From contig JAIWNF010000022.1 in NCBI GenBank assembly GCA_025093555.1, positions 434,001 through 498,000 on the forward strand: 64,000 nucleotides of DNA, in the 5' to 3' direction. The position numbers were made by a program, and so were the translations under genes. This stretch comes from Circinella umbellata (Eukaryota > Mucoromycota > Mucoromycetes > Mucorales > Lichtheimiaceae). Each line of letters opens with the position of its first letter. Within the stretch, counting starts at the first letter, position 1. Shown one piece after another: positions 1 to 12,604 of the stretch. The notes under the pieces are model-generated. The model made no database searches. It saw only the letters and a program-made list of their open reading frames with translations, and was not told where the DNA came from.

Positions 1-351
1 GGGAACTGCATTCCGATTACTATCTAAACATAAGAATTGTTTTGTTCACAATTTATCCAATCCATCATGACCTTTTAAGAAAAGATGAGCAAGAATTTGG
101 AATTATTATATTATTGTCATACCTACATAATAATTTATTTATCCAATCCAAGCTCACATAATATATATATAGTGGATCAGGGCTTCTTGGAATAAAATAA
201 AAGAACTTGTCATTTTTTCTTTATAGTACTGTAGTATTTTTCACTATTTGGTACAACACCCCGCTTACACTGCGGGATTAAAATAAATATATATAACAAG
301 CGTATTATGATAATTCATAGACGTTCCAACCTTCAACATTCCTCTTTTGAA
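1..351. other. AT-rich upstream region of the DHFR gene
   Basis: No coding sequence is visible here. The stretch is AT-rich, with TA runs near 160-172 and 288-296, and should hold the promoter and 5' leader of the dihydrofolate reductase gene. An in-frame upstream ATG at 307 would add 15 residues to that protein. It is a less likely start, because the family-typical N-terminus begins at 352. Confidence 0.5.
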
Positions 352-1093
352 ATGACTAATTTTGCTCTAGTTGTTGCTGCCACTGAAGAACTTGGTATTG
401 GTCTTCTAAGTGCTTTACCATGGCGAATTCCAAAAGACATGGCTTTTTTCAAACACGTTACAACTCATGTTCCTCAAGGATCGGACAGCGCAACACAAAA
501 GAATGCTGTCATTATGGGTAGAGTCACTTGGGAATCCATTCCACCTAAATTCCGTCCTTTGAACGACCGTTTTAATATTATTGTTTCACGTAACCCAAGC
601 TATGATATGTAACGTAACTTATATATATATATATATAATTTTGTTTTAGTTTTTGTTTTAGGTTCTTTTTTGTATGATGGAAAAATTATGTACTTGTTTT
701 AATTAAACGACGCGCGCATCCTTCTTTTATGGAACACATATTTATAGGAAACTTGCTGATTCCACCGATCAATCCACAGTGTTAGTTGGTGATATGGAAG
801 GCGCATTCAATGAAGCTCGTAAACAAAATAGTCCACGTGTTTTCGTGATTGGTGGTGCACAAGTATATAAGATTGCTATCAAACATGCCAAATGTACACA
901 TATCATTTTGACACGCGTTCGATCCAAGGTAGATTGTGATACATTTTTCCCAGAAATCAATGACGAAGAATTCCGATTAGCTAGTCATGAAGAATTAGAA
1001 GCATATGTTGAACAACCTGTACCAAAAGGTATTCAAACACATAAAGAATTACAATATGAGTTCACCATGTATGTTCGTAAAAAGTTCATGTAA
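352..1093 (+). CDS. DFR1: Dihydrofolate reductase
   Basis: Reduces dihydrofolate to tetrahydrofolate with NADPH, supplying thymidylate, purine and methionine synthesis in the cytosol. Two exons, 352-608 and 748-1093, join in phase across a 139-nt GT-AG intron and give about 200 residues, normal for fungal DHFR. Family marks are the GIG..LPW loop (residues 15-24), the IMGRVTWESIP segment that contacts folate and NADPH, the VSR turn, the VIGGAQVYK nucleotide-binding segment and the DTFFPEI motif near the C-terminus. The active-site acid after LPW is Asp (residue 29), as in bacteria; Glu is found at the matching place in yeast. I chose the ATG at 352 because the one at 307 only adds a non-conserved 15-residue leader. 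An independent single gene, with UTP4 downstream on the same strand. Confidence 0.95.
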
Positions 1094-1157
1094 TTTTGTC
1101 CATTTCAAATCATCCATCATTTTCTCTCTTTATCTCTCAAATGGCATCCAAATTTAT

Positions 1158-1199
<42 letters not shown>

Positions 1200-1603
1200 A
1201 TAAACTGTACTTTTTTATACAAGTATATACATTGAAAGTACTATTTACGAAATGAGTATAGGATGATGGTTATACAAGACCTACGCTAACAAACATAGCT
1301 TTTTATTTCTTGATGATGATTACAAAACTTGTATTTTTTTTAACAATGTTAAATAGTTAATATACAAAGACATAATAATATGAATTTATTCATTATTATT
1401 TGAGTAGCTTTTAACGAAACAAAAATCATGCGGCATTGTACACAAGGTGTGGCTTATAAATATCGTTTTTGACAGGAAAACGAAAATTAAGCAGCAGATT
1501 TCGTTCCCGATTTTTTTTATATAGATTTTCGGTTCCTTCACGATCTCTCTTTTTTTTTTGAATCCATTTCTCTATAATATCAAAACATATATATAAAGGA
1601 CTA
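1094..1603. other. Intergenic region with CA/TA microsatellite
   Basis: This holds the DHFR 3' end and the UTP4 promoter. A (CA)n tract at 1158-1183 runs directly into (TA)n at 1184-1199. A T-rich, pyrimidine-biased leader precedes the UTP4 ATG. No gene is seen. Confidence 0.6.
1158..1199. repeat. Compound dinucleotide microsatellite (CA)n(TA)n
   Basis: About thirteen CA units are followed by about eight TA units in the DHFR 3' flank. The tract is probably polymorphic between strains. Confidence 0.9.
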
Positions 1604-4339
1604 ATGGAGGTCCATCGTTGTCGTTTCGTTGAATTCCAACCTGCAGCTATCAATGCACTCGATTTTACACCTTCTACTGTAAAAGAAACACGTTTAGCCG
1701 TGGGTCGAGCGGATGGAAGTATTGAAATATGGGATCCCCATAATAATTTTCGATTTCTTAAAGTCATTCCTGGTGGTAAAGATTTATCTGTTGAAAGTCT
1801 TGTGTGGGCACATCAATCAGTTGTTTCAGATCTTGGTGACGATGAAGACGATCAAGATCCAGAAGAAAAAGCGAAAGAATTGAATGAATTATTGGCACAG
1901 CCTCCTCGATTGTTTTCTTCAGGTTTAAGTCCTTATATTGTTGAATGGGATCCTGTATCCCTTACTGTCAAGGTATATCTACACATTCATAATATTTTTT
2001 TTGGAGGATGGTGAATTTTCGATATATCTATGTATATGTTCATGTATTAATAAGAATATAATTTAGGAAACGGTGGATTCAAATGGTGGTGCAGTATGGT
2101 GTCTTGCTGTAAATAGTACTGGTACTCGATTAGCAGCTGGTTGTGAAGATGGACGTATTCGATTATTTGATATTGAAGATGGTCGTTTAGATTATATGCG
2201 AAGTTTTGCTCCACAAAATGGACGCGTTTTATCTCTTGCATGGGGACCAGAAGACGATTATATAATTTCTGGTGGATCAGACAGTGCTTTACGTAAATGG
2301 AACGCATATACAGGTGAAACACTTTTAAGAATGACAGTAGATCGAGCCAATGGTGAACCTACACTTGTTTGGTCGGTTGCTGCCTTAAAGTAAGCAAAAA
2401 AACATAATTCATTTACAGGATAATCATAATAGTGATGATGGTGATGGATAGTAGGAAATAAGTTAGATATTACTTAGTAACATAAACGATTATAATAATA
2501 ATAATTAGGGATAATACATTTGTATCTGGTGACTCACTTGGCAATTTAATGTTTTGGAATGGTGATCGAGGAACAATGAAGCAAACAATTAAAGCTCATG
2601 CTGCTGATATTCTTACATTGACAGCCAATAAAGAAGGAACTGTAGTTGTCACATCAGGTGTTGATTGTAAAATCATGACTTATCAAAAAGTTGAAGGCAA
2701 TCTTAGTAACAAAAACAAAAAGAAGGGAACTGTAAGTAAAGGAACTTGGGCCAATGTGCGACGACGCAGAAACCATTGGCATGATGTTCGTGCTCTTGCT
2801 ATCGATGATACAAACAATATTGTTGTATCTGGTGGTGTTGATGTTGGATTAGTTGCTGGTGTAGGTGGTCCATTATTTGTTGATCGCTTAATTCAAGTAT
2901 CTCCATTCCCTGAAAAATATATTGTTTCATTGGCAAAAGCACAAAATCTTGTTATGGGCACATTTTTCAATTCGATATCTTTGTGGCGGTTAGGAAAAGG
3001 TATAAAAAAAATAACGAAAACTATGATATATATATATAGATACTAATCCGGTTTTTTGTAATCATCTAGCCGAAGATGTTGAAATATCACCAGCAAATAA
3101 TTTGGCATTACCTGAACTATTGGAACAACATAAGAAATGTTTGGAATTACAACTTAAACCAGATTGTAATATTACATCAAGTAGTTTATCCGATGATGGT
3201 CAATGGATTGTTGTAGCTGATGTTGAAACTGTTAGATTATTCCAACTTTATGAAATGGTAAGCTAATAATAATAAGCAATGATGTGCAACCAAAAAAAAT
3301 AAAGGTTGGGGAAGGAAACGAAAACTCACTATTATTTTTAGGGTGATGGACAATTGGCAGTTAAAAAGATGCGAACTTTTGATCAAGCACTAGCACGATA
3401 TCTTGCTACAAATGATGTAGCTGCTGGCGCACATCATGTTCTTTTCACACCGGGATCCAATCGATTAGTTATTGTTACCGTTGAATCACGTATTTTGGTG
3501 GTTGATATGTTACATTGGAAAGAAGATAATTTTGATGTTGTACGAGAATTCGGTCATCATCGTGGATTAGATAGCGAAGGCTTACAAGCCAAAAATTCCC
3601 AAGTAGCCACTGTTATCTCCATAACTGCTAGTTCTGATGGACAATGGCTTGCTACAGGTGATGATGCCAATCGCATTCATGTATTCAACTTAGACAGTCT
3701 TAAGGTAAGAAACTTGTTAAAAAAGGGAACGAAATGGGGTATAAGCTGGAATAATAAGGTTTTTTTTACTAACATCTATCTCTATATAATGTTAAATAAT
3801 AATAATGATAGCATCATATTGAGTTACCACATTCGCATTATATTCATACTGCTCTTTCATTCAATGATTTCCGACCAAACGAATTGTTTGTTGGTTTGGC
3901 CAATAATGAATTCCATATATATAACGTCGAAAAGAACCGATTAACTAATTGGTCCAAGGCACATACCGATTTTACTGGCACAGCATTGGAAAGGATTCGA
4001 GATAATATTAAGGGTGTTGCTTATAACCCAGCTGAACCAAAACAAATGATGATTTATGGAAACACATTTTTGTGTTTAATTCAACTTACAAACAATAAAG
4101 ATGTATCATCAACACAACAACAACAATCTGATAAACGACAAAAACGAAAACGTGATGTAGCAGGAGGAGTTGTTCATCAAGTAAAATCACCAATACAAAT
4201 GCAAGTTTCTAATCGATATCAACAAATTTTATTTGCTGGATTTAAGAATGATAATTCATTAGTTTTGATTGAACGACCAAGATTTAGTGTTCTTGAAAAG
4301 TTACCTCCATCTTTCTACAAGTCTCGTTATGGCGCATAG
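1604..4339 (+). CDS. UTP4: U3 snoRNA-associated protein UTP4 (cirhin), WD40 repeat
   Basis: A nucleolar WD40 protein of the t-UTP/UTP-A part of the small-subunit processome, needed for pre-18S rRNA transcription and processing. Six exons join in phase: 1604-1972, 2067-2389, 2509-2999, 3070-3257, 3342-3704 and 3812-4339, giving 753 residues (yeast Utp4 is 776). The N-terminus (MEVHRCRFVEFQP.AINALDF) is typical of UTP4. WD40 blades are visible throughout, for example LAVGRADGSIEIWD, LAAGCEDGRIRLFD, IISGGSDSALRKW and LATGDDANRIHVF. An acidic loop (DLGDDEDDQDPEE) lies between blades at about residues 77-89. A basic stretch (KRQKRKR) near residue 690 may help nucleolar import. All introns are short with standard borders. 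Confidence 0.93.
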
Positions 4340-4395
4340 TTTTCTTGTTTTATTTTACCTTTCTATTTCTATCTCTCTTTCTTTCTATCTCACAT

Positions 4396-4426
<31 letters not shown>

Positions 4427-4800
4427 CTCTGTCTTTCATCATAATATATACACCAACATACACACACACACTTACACACATCACAATCATGACATAGAAC
4501 ACAATAAAAACTTTTTGTACATTAATTTCATTTAATCATTATTATCATCATTTCTTATTAATAATTAAAAAGAGCTATTGTAATTATCTTTTTTAGCAAT
4601 GTTACCAAGACAAAACAATCTTACAGTTTTGTCAAATGAATTATTATGCTCAATTCCCAAATTCACGAAGAAAATAATAAAAACGTCACAAACCAAGTAA
4701 AATCTATAATTTAAACCTCCACTTTTTTTTGTAGTTTCGCGATTCGCGTGTAAAGGGAAACCTCACTCTTATTTTATTTTTCTATTGTTGGCAAGCATCA
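4340..4800. other. Intergenic region with CT microsatellite
   Basis: Spacer between UTP4 and the nucleoporin gene. A pyrimidine-rich stretch with (TC)n at 4396-4419 lies in the UTP4 3' flank, followed by AT-rich promoter DNA. No gene is seen. Confidence 0.6.
4396..4419. repeat. (TC)n microsatellite
   Basis: Twelve TC units inside a longer CT-rich tract just after the UTP4 stop codon. Confidence 0.85.
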
Positions 4801-7194
4801 ATGGGTATTGTGTATATTTTATCTTTTCTACAATGATCCTTTTACATAAAGTCTTAATTGAAATTGATATCATGTTTTATATAATTATTCATTATTCATT
4901 ATAACTTATTGATCTATTTGCCGATCTTTTTTTTTTCTTACATCTTTTTTTTAAAGCTTTCAACTTTGGTAATACTTCAAATCAACAAGGTACAAGCGGC
5001 TTTGGTTCCACTGGTGGTGGTTTTGGTGCAGCAACCAGTATGTAAACTTTTAAGGAAAAATACATTTATAAGAGTATATAGATTCTAATTGTATAATATT
5101 CATTCAATTAATCGATCGTTCCTGATTTTTTATTATTATTTATATAAATCTATTTAAGACACAGGTGGTGGTTTTGGTGGATTCGGTCAACAATCGGCAG
5201 CACCAGCAGGAACTAATCCAGCAGCACCAGCAGGTGGTAGTCTCTTTGGTGGAGGAGCCGCTACTGGTGGTTTCGGTAATCCTGCTGCTGGTAATACTGG
5301 TGGTTTCGGTTCAACAGGTGGTTTCGGTGCCGCAGCTAATCCCGCAGGAGGTTTTGGTTCAACTACCACAAGTGCTCCAGCAGCAACTGGTTTTGGAGGA
5401 TTTGGTGGTGCTACCACTAGTACTCCAGGTAAAACTACTTATTAGTTATAGATACATTGCATATATCTATATATAGATTAAAAACAGTATATACTCAACT
5501 GATATTTTTTTATCGTTATTTTGATTTATCAATTTATATAGCAGCTGCACCTGGAGGATTTGGAGCAACAACATCAACACCAGCATCTGGTGGAAATTTA
5601 TTTGGAGGTGGAGCTGCTTCGACTACACCAGCTGCTAAAGGATTTTCATTAGGAGGTGCTACCGGTGGATTTGGATCTACAGCAACAACTACACCATCAA
5701 CTACAGGTGGTTTATCATTTGGTGGCGGTGGTGCCACAGGAGGATTTGGAGGTGCTGCAACAACAACACCTGCTACTTCCACTGCTACAGCAACACCCGC
5801 TGCTGGTGGATTCGGTGGATTCGGTGGTGCCGCAGCAGGCACAACACCTGCTGCTACTACAGCAACCCCATCTACAACACCTGCCGCAGGAGGATTCGGT
5901 GGATTTGGAGCAGCAGCTAATAAACCAGCAGTAACAGCAACTACTACAAGTTCAGCACCAGGAGGTGGTTTTAGCTTTGGAGGAGCAGCTGCATCAACAC
6001 CTAAAACAACTGCTACTACTACACCTGCCACTGGAGGTTTTGGTGGTGGTTTCAACTTTGGAGGAAGTGCTTCTACAAGCGCAGGTTAGTAATTGGTTAT
6101 TACTACTGTTTTTTTTTTTTACTTTGTGTGATATTCAATTTTTATTTATTTTATCAATATATAAACACGTAATATAATATAATAACACTAGCAACATCTA
6201 CATCCACCACAACTAATTCAGCTAGTGCACCAAGTCTAACTACTGCAGCACCTACACTTACTACACAACCAACTGTATCCGCACCAGCTACTAATGCAGC
6301 AAGTGGATCTTCAACTGCTACAGCCGCTCCAGCAGCTACGAATGTTTCGAAACCTGTCACAGTACCTACCCCATCTTCATTAAAGAACAAAACTATGGAA
6401 GAAATATTAAATATGTGGACAAAAGATTTGGAGAAATATACTCGTGAATTCCATAAACAGGCAGCACAGGTGGCAGATTGGGATAAACAATTAATTGATA
6501 ATGGAAATAAGGTAATAATAATAATAATAATAATAATAACAATACTTACTATTTGGTCGATAATATATAGATAACAAAGCTAATATATACTTGTGTCTGT
6601 ACGAATGATATTCAATAATTTTAGATATCTAAATTACATGAAGAAGTTACCAAAGTTGAAGTACATCAACAAGAAGTTGACCAAAATCTTGCTTATATCA
6701 ATTCACAACAAGATGAATTGAATACTATTTTGGATCAATATGAAAGACAAATCACAGATGTCGTTAATACCAATAATATGCAACAAACACCACAGTTAGC
6801 AGATATCCAACGTGACAAGGCTTATGAAATGGCTGAAACATTGAATGGTCAACTGGATGATGTCAATAGGAATTTGAATGTTATGATTGAAGAAATTAAT
6901 GCTATGAGTGGATCACAACATACAGAAGGTGCTGGCGAAGATGATACTGTAAGTAATTTAACATTCATGGGTCTATATGTTAAAAAAAAGGGAATTCTGA
7001 AATTTACTAACTATTTATGCATTTGTATATACATATATATATTTTAGGTTGGACAAATTGTTAAGATTCTTAATGCACACTTGTCATCCTTACAATGGAT
7101 AGATAATTCTACTATAAAATTGCAAAATCGACTCCAAGAAGTGAGCAAATTACAAGAAGAAGCTGTTCGAACTCAAGAACCTCGACTTCAATAA
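4801..7194 (+). CDS. NSP1: FG nucleoporin of the Nsp1/Nup62 family
   Basis: A central-channel nuclear pore protein. Its FG repeats bind transport receptors and its C-terminal coiled coil assembles with Nup54/Nup58-type partners. Exons are 4801-4804, 4957-5037, 5159-5428, 5542-6084, 6192-6511, 6625-6948 and 7048-7194, giving 562 residues. The first coding exon is only ATGG. Splicing to 4957 gives MAFNFG, the usual start of this family, so I chose this start although no long open frame covers it. Residues 1 to about 345 are GGFG, SLFGGG and FGAA repeats rich in Gly, Ala, Thr and Pro. From about residue 360 the protein turns charged and heptad-like (TMEEILNMWTKDLEKYTREF onward), matching the Nsp1 C-terminal domain. 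The acceptor of exon 3 could lie 5 nt later with a matching phase, changing two residues. Confidence 0.93.
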
Positions 7195-7717
7195 ATGAGA
7201 TCAAAATAACTTTTTTTTCCCCGGGTTTTTTTTATCTATAATACTCTCTGTTTTACATTATACATTTACTTTTTTTCAGAAAAAAAAACCTTTCCCTTTA
7301 TTACCTTTGCCTTATACACGACAATAACGAAAAAAAAAAACAAATATGAGCATTTCTTCAACAATAACAACAATAAATATACATAAAAACAACAAATCAT
7401 TTCATATTAATGTATGTATGTTATGTATTTACATATAAAATAACAAATAAATTTTGATATGTATAAAAGTGCGTCATTTTTTTTTTATATCGGATGTCAC
7501 GGGAAACGAATCAGTGTTAGTAACATGACTCGAAAAAAAAAACTGCTGAGATAGTTACATGCATGCAACGTAACACATAAAAAAAGTTGGTTTAGATTTT
7601 TATATATATAACTCTCTGTTACTTATCGTCCCATTCTTTTTCCTTTCCTTTCTTCCTTTTCATTTTGTATATTTCTTTTATCTTTCTTCCTACTTATTTA
7701 TAAACGTATAAAATAAA
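7195..7717. other. Intergenic region, NSP1 3' end and TM2 gene promoter
   Basis: AT-rich with several homopolymer A and T tracts and a pyrimidine-rich leader (7620-7700) just before the next ATG. A TGACTC half-site of the Gcn4 type occurs near 7525. No gene is seen. Confidence 0.5.
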
Positions 7718-8325
7718 ATGTCTTCCACAGAATATGGTAGTGTGAATACACAGGAACAACATAGACAAGGGGATGAAGAGGCTATTGCTACTACTCAAGT
7801 TGAACAAACTCGATGGCAAAAATGTCGTAGCACTTTGGGTACACATGGTCATCGTATCTTTATTGCATGGTTCATTGTTATAGCTATCACAGCTGTTTTG
7901 ACTGTTTCGCTCCACTTTTCTTTATTACCAAGTCATCAACCTGTAGATGATGATACTGATGGTTTGTTGGATGAACAGTGTGTTTCGGATCGTAGTTGGT
8001 TTTTGGCTCTACTTCTTTCTGTCTTTTTCGGTCCATTCGGTAAAGTATTTTTTTTTTCCTTTTCTTTACGCGTCTTTTTTTTTTTAGTTGGGATTTGAGA
8101 GAAAGAGATAGTTAAGATAATTGTTATGCTGTTGAAATTTTTTCGAGAATTTGATATTAATTCACAGACATAATAGGCGTTGATCGATTCTACCTTGGAT
8201 ACATTTTCCTTGGCGTTCTCAAGTTGGTTACGGCTGGGCTCGGAGGAATTTGGTGGGTGGTTGATGTTATTCTGATCGCTTTGAACGTATTGAACGATCA
8301 TCCCAATGGCTGTCATCTCCGTTAA
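7718..8325 (+). CDS. TM2-domain membrane protein
   Basis: Two exons (7718-8039, 8168-8325) encode 159 residues. A hydrophilic N-terminus is followed by a membrane segment (about residues 50-70, FIAWFIVIAITAVLTV) and then the TM2 domain. That domain has a hydrophobic stretch WFLALLLSVFFGPF, the hallmark G.DRFYLGY turn near residues 111-118, and a second membrane span with LVTAGLGGIWWVVDVI. TM2 proteins are small membrane proteins of poorly known function. The splice uses a phase-1 donor inside the FGPF segment and restores the DRFYLG motif, which supports the model. It converges with the MFS transporter gene downstream. Confidence 0.88.
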
Positions 8326-9205
8326 AAAGAAAATAATGAAGGATAACCCATTATATTATATATAATCTCTTTATATTTTTATTCTTGTATTTGATCACTA
8401 TGACCCTTTTTTTTATATTTTTATAATATAAGCGTATATAATCTTTCTCATTTTAAAAAAAGGGTTGCTTGGCTTGTATTACGGATTTCATTTTTTGTTG
8501 TAGTACAATATGGTATAAAGTATCTACCGCCAATGATGTGCAACATGCACTGTTTTTCTGAATTGTAAAACGTATGACAGGGAGGGACCTTTTTCATCTC
8601 TCCTTCCGAAATATTTGTTTCGGGCTTCCGTCAATATAATGCAAACAAAACAAAACTAAAACTTTAAACTGTTTTTTTGAAGTACTGGTTTTTATGCTTA
8701 ATACATGGACACTAAATTACCCAATTTAACCATTATTTTCAAAATAAGTGTGAAAATGTAAAAGCTGGTATTAGTCGGAGGTCTTAGCAGAAGGATTAAA
8801 TAATTTCACATAGCATTTTATTTGTACAACTATAAAAGCTTCATAATAACAAACATTTCAATGACCACATACTATGTATTTCTTTTTTCTTTGGAAGTGT
8901 ATAACAGCTCATATCTGAGATTAATAATACAAACAAAAAAGAAATGCTTACAGAGTATAAACTAAACAATTAACAATGAATTTTCGGTTCAAAGATGAGA
9001 TGGGATATTTTGTAATCAACTCTGAAAAGTTTGTTACAACTCAAAATACATAAACTGTTATGTATTCTTTCATTATATACTGTATATATGTATGTATAAT
9101 ACATATTATTTTTATATATTATTATTATTGTTACAACTGTCAGGTACATTAAATGATAAAAAACAATAAAACAACACGAGGCTATTTATATTATATATTT
9201 GAATG
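8326..9205. other. Convergent intergenic region
   Basis: Lies between the 3' ends of the TM2 gene and the MFS transporter gene. It is AT-rich with T and A runs and a repeated TATTAT segment near 9100-9130. No open frame of note and no structured RNA was recognised. Confidence 0.5.
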
Positions 9206-11152
9206 TTAATTCATTTCTTCGTCTTGTTCAAATCCAACTCGACGCCGCATTTTTCGTCCATAAATTTTGTTGATCAACATAAGACCAGCTGCGATCCAAC
9301 TTAAACCTGCAAAAATAACAAAAAGAAAACCCGGACCAAGTAACTGAAGTAAGGGAGAAGCACATAACGTCAATACACATGCAAACGTCATACGGACTAA
9401 TGTAGCAGCAGCTAATACTGATGCACCTTCTCCAGGTGTAGCATCCAAAAGATAAGCGTTCGTTTCAGGTAAAACTTGATTCATTCCAAATGTTTGAATC
9501 CTGTTGTAAAAAAAAGCCGTTGATGAGATTTTTAAGAATAATATAGCATAATATATTAGGTTATTACTACTTACCCAAATGTTATAATCCCAATCCAATA
9601 GGATAGTTTGTATTCAGTGCTCCACCCAAACACTAACAAACCAACTGGAATAAAAATAAAACAGCAAGGCCAGAGATTAATTGCAATTCGATCTTCTATT
9701 TTATGTTTTCCATCACGTTTTTCACGTGCTCGTAAAAGTAGTCGATCAGATACACATCCTTGAAAGACTGCACCTGCTACACTTCCTACTCCTGCGCCCA
9801 AGTAGCACAAACCTACGAAAAACATAAATATCAAATTTTCAATAAATAGTACTTTTTTTATTCTATTTTATCATAGTGATGATCATCATCATCATTTGTA
9901 TTGTAATACAGACCAAGTTCCCAAGGAGCAAACCCATATATCTCTTCATACAATATAGGAAGGACAGCTTCTAGAGCAAAAAATGATCCAAATACAATCC
10001 CACCGACGAGCGATGGTAATAAAACATGTGGATAACGAAGCATTAATAATGGCCGAATTGGATTAAAAGTTTTTTTCTTGATTTTTTCTTGTTGTTGCTG
10101 AAGTTGCTGAAGTTGATGTTGTTGATTGCAATTTTTATTGTTTTTAAAATTAGAGCTGTCATTTTTATCAAATAATTCTGACTTTTTGTGGGGTTCCAAT
10201 ACTGTAGTTGCAGATGCTACAGGTGAAGGTGAAGGTGATGTTGTAGTTGGAAGTGTTGTAGCAATATCAAATTTCTTATTGTCACGATAAGTTTCGGGCA
10301 TAAAAAGAAATGTGATAATAAGGACAAAAGCACCAAACGCAACACAAAATATAAAAGTGCTACGCCATGTTAAATTGCTTATTGTCAAAAATCCACCAAT
10401 TATTGGACCTTGTTTTTTTTAAAAAAAAAAACCCAAATTAATTTTTTTGTTCTCTCTTTTACCATTTTAATCAGAGAAAAAAGAGCGGGCATATTTATTA
10501 TTAGTATTTAAAAGTGAATAGCTTACCAATTAAAGGGCCAATAAACATAGAAAGAAAAAGAGTACTGGTAGGTCCACCTCGATTTACAACACTATATAAA
10601 TCTGCAAGGCATCCACCACCGACAGCCATAGGAGCAGAAGAACCTACAGATTGAAGGCATCGAAAAACGATGAGACCCCATATATTATTGATTAATGCAC
10701 AACCAAGAGAAGCGGCAGTAAAAATAACCATGGCTATAATGAGTAAAAATCTTCTTGTTTGGTAATAATCAGATAAGGAACCCCAAAATACAGGTCCAAT
10801 TCCCATAAATAAAACAAACAAGGCAGCCGTTAATATGGTTTCAGTATCTGAAGCATTAAGCTCATTAGTGATTGTTGGAAGTCCTATATATAAAGATATA
10901 TATATATATATACAATTCAGTATACGGTGATTCTTACTTTTCTCTTCTTTATCAATTTCGTATACCTGGAAAATATATGGTGCTTGACAATCCTGGCATA
11001 CAAACTTGCATCGAGAGAATACTCAAAATTCCAATTTTAGTTTTGTTGGAAATAAGACGAGGATCTCTATCAACGAAGGGTCGTATCAAGAACCTCGATT
11101 TTAGCCATTGTATAAACCGACTTTTATTATTATCTTCTAATTGCGGTTCCAT
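9206..11152 (-). CDS. Major facilitator superfamily transporter, DHA1-type drug:H+ antiporter
   Basis: A plasma-membrane or vacuolar proton antiporter of the 12-span DHA1 group, likely exporting drugs, polyamines or other organic compounds; the substrate cannot be predicted. Exons on the minus strand are 11152-10966, 10883-10527, 10408-9914, 9812-9575 and 9500-9206, giving 523 residues. Family marks are YFPGLPTIT near the first span, the loop 2-3 signature GSLSDYYQTRR, RCLQSVGSSAP, PLIGPIIGGFLT and WRSTFIF. The central cytoplasmic loop (about residues 240-300) is expanded with Thr/Ser/Pro and a Gln-rich run. After it come NPIRPLLMLRYP and six further spans. The donor after exon 3 (9913-9912, GTCTGT) is weak. 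The splice still restores ELGLCYLGAGVGS, which fits the family. Confidence 0.9.
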
Positions 11153-11699
11153 AATGTTTTGTAGACTCTTTTTATTATATTAAACTGTTTTGTCTAATAG
11201 ATGGCAGTAAGAATATATTATTTTTGGTATATACTTGAGAAAGAAGAATGAGAAGAAAGTTACACGTTTTTTATACAAAAATAAAAATCGAAAGTAATGA
11301 TAAACAAGAATTATTATCATTAGACAATATATATGATATCAAATAATAATCTTCTTGTGCATTACATGTAAGGTACAAGAATTATCACTAGAAAAAGAAG
11401 AAAAACAAGAGGTTTTTATATAAGGTTTATTTTTACTCACTTTTCCGGGTTTTAAGATAATCGCTTTTTAAAAATATATAAATATATATAACCCATTCTT
11501 GGGCTGCATATGCATCTATATTCTTCGACCGTTTTTTTTTTTTTTACCTCATTGGCAAAAGTCTTTTACCGAATACAACAGTCCATTCTTAGTAGTTACT
11601 AAAAATACTATATTGAATATATAGTTACGTAAATCCTGTTTCTTTACACACGCAACATTTTCTACTCTGTTGTTACCATGTTTTCGACCTCACTCTTTG

Positions 11700-11724
11700 C
11701 ACACACACACACACACACACACAC
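11700..11724. repeat. (CA)n microsatellite
   Basis: Twelve CA units in intergenic DNA. Confidence 0.9.
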
Positions 11725-12604
11725 CTCCCCTTGATTTTTGCACTATTTTCGAGCCAAATTTCACTTGTGCAAAAAGCGGGGCTCGACTGTTGTTAATAAT
11801 ATTGTAAACACGGATCTCAATCACAGCTTTTTCAAAACTCGGTTTGAATATGATCACAAGAAGAAAGATGGTGCATTCAACTGCCAGCAGACATTGTGGT
11901 GTGGGAAAGGGTCATGCATGGATATGTACTCTTTCAGAATTTATTATGATATATGATATATAGATCGCAAATCGGATAAATAACACTCTACTGTTGCATA
12001 GGGCCTGCCATATGATCATATTATGTTATTATTCTGGGCGCGGATTACAGCTGCTTATTCTTATTCCAGGACTAAGAATATTAAAAGTGTAACATTTTTC
12101 AATTTTTCTTTAGCTACCCCTGAAATAAATAAAAGAATGACACAATTGTACCATTCGTCACAAATTTCATCAAAAATCATCATTGTTATTAGATAAGTTT
12201 TTTTTTTGTTGGATGGCTGCTTTACATTGATTGATATTCCATGGCGTGGTCAATTTTTATTTACAATGCTTTAGGTTATTATCATAATTCATTATTTACT
12301 TCTTTTGAGAACTGCAGTGATTTCTCGGAATTAAAGAATGGCACAGCCCCTCGGTAAACTAAATACTTTCTGACAAGTGCAGCTATCATCACCTGATTTA
12401 TACCTTATCAGACTTTTTTCAAGATACATTATTATTTTTGCTTTCACTAAAGAATAACCCATGATACGTATTAAAAATATCTCAATGAAAAAAAAAAACA
12501 TACTGTAGAGCAATTGCTTATACAAAGTAGAATAGAAAGAGACTTATACTTTCTTTTTTACTATAGATTATATATTTTATTTTCCGTCTCAAAAATCAAA
12601 ATAT

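Noticed and set aside
307..351. Upstream ATG at 307 as DHFR start
   Set aside because: It adds 15 unconserved residues; the ATG at 352 begins the family-typical N-terminus.
5187..6055. Long open frames on the minus strand and other plus frames across the nucleoporin repeats
   Set aside because: They are low-complexity Pro/Val/Ala or Gln/Leu/His shadows of the Gly/Phe/Thr repeat DNA; the spliced NSP1 model explains the region.
11738..11956. 72-codon frame with Lys/His/Cys content
   Set aside because: It starts with TTG, has no flanking exons that fit and no recognisable motif, so it is probably chance.
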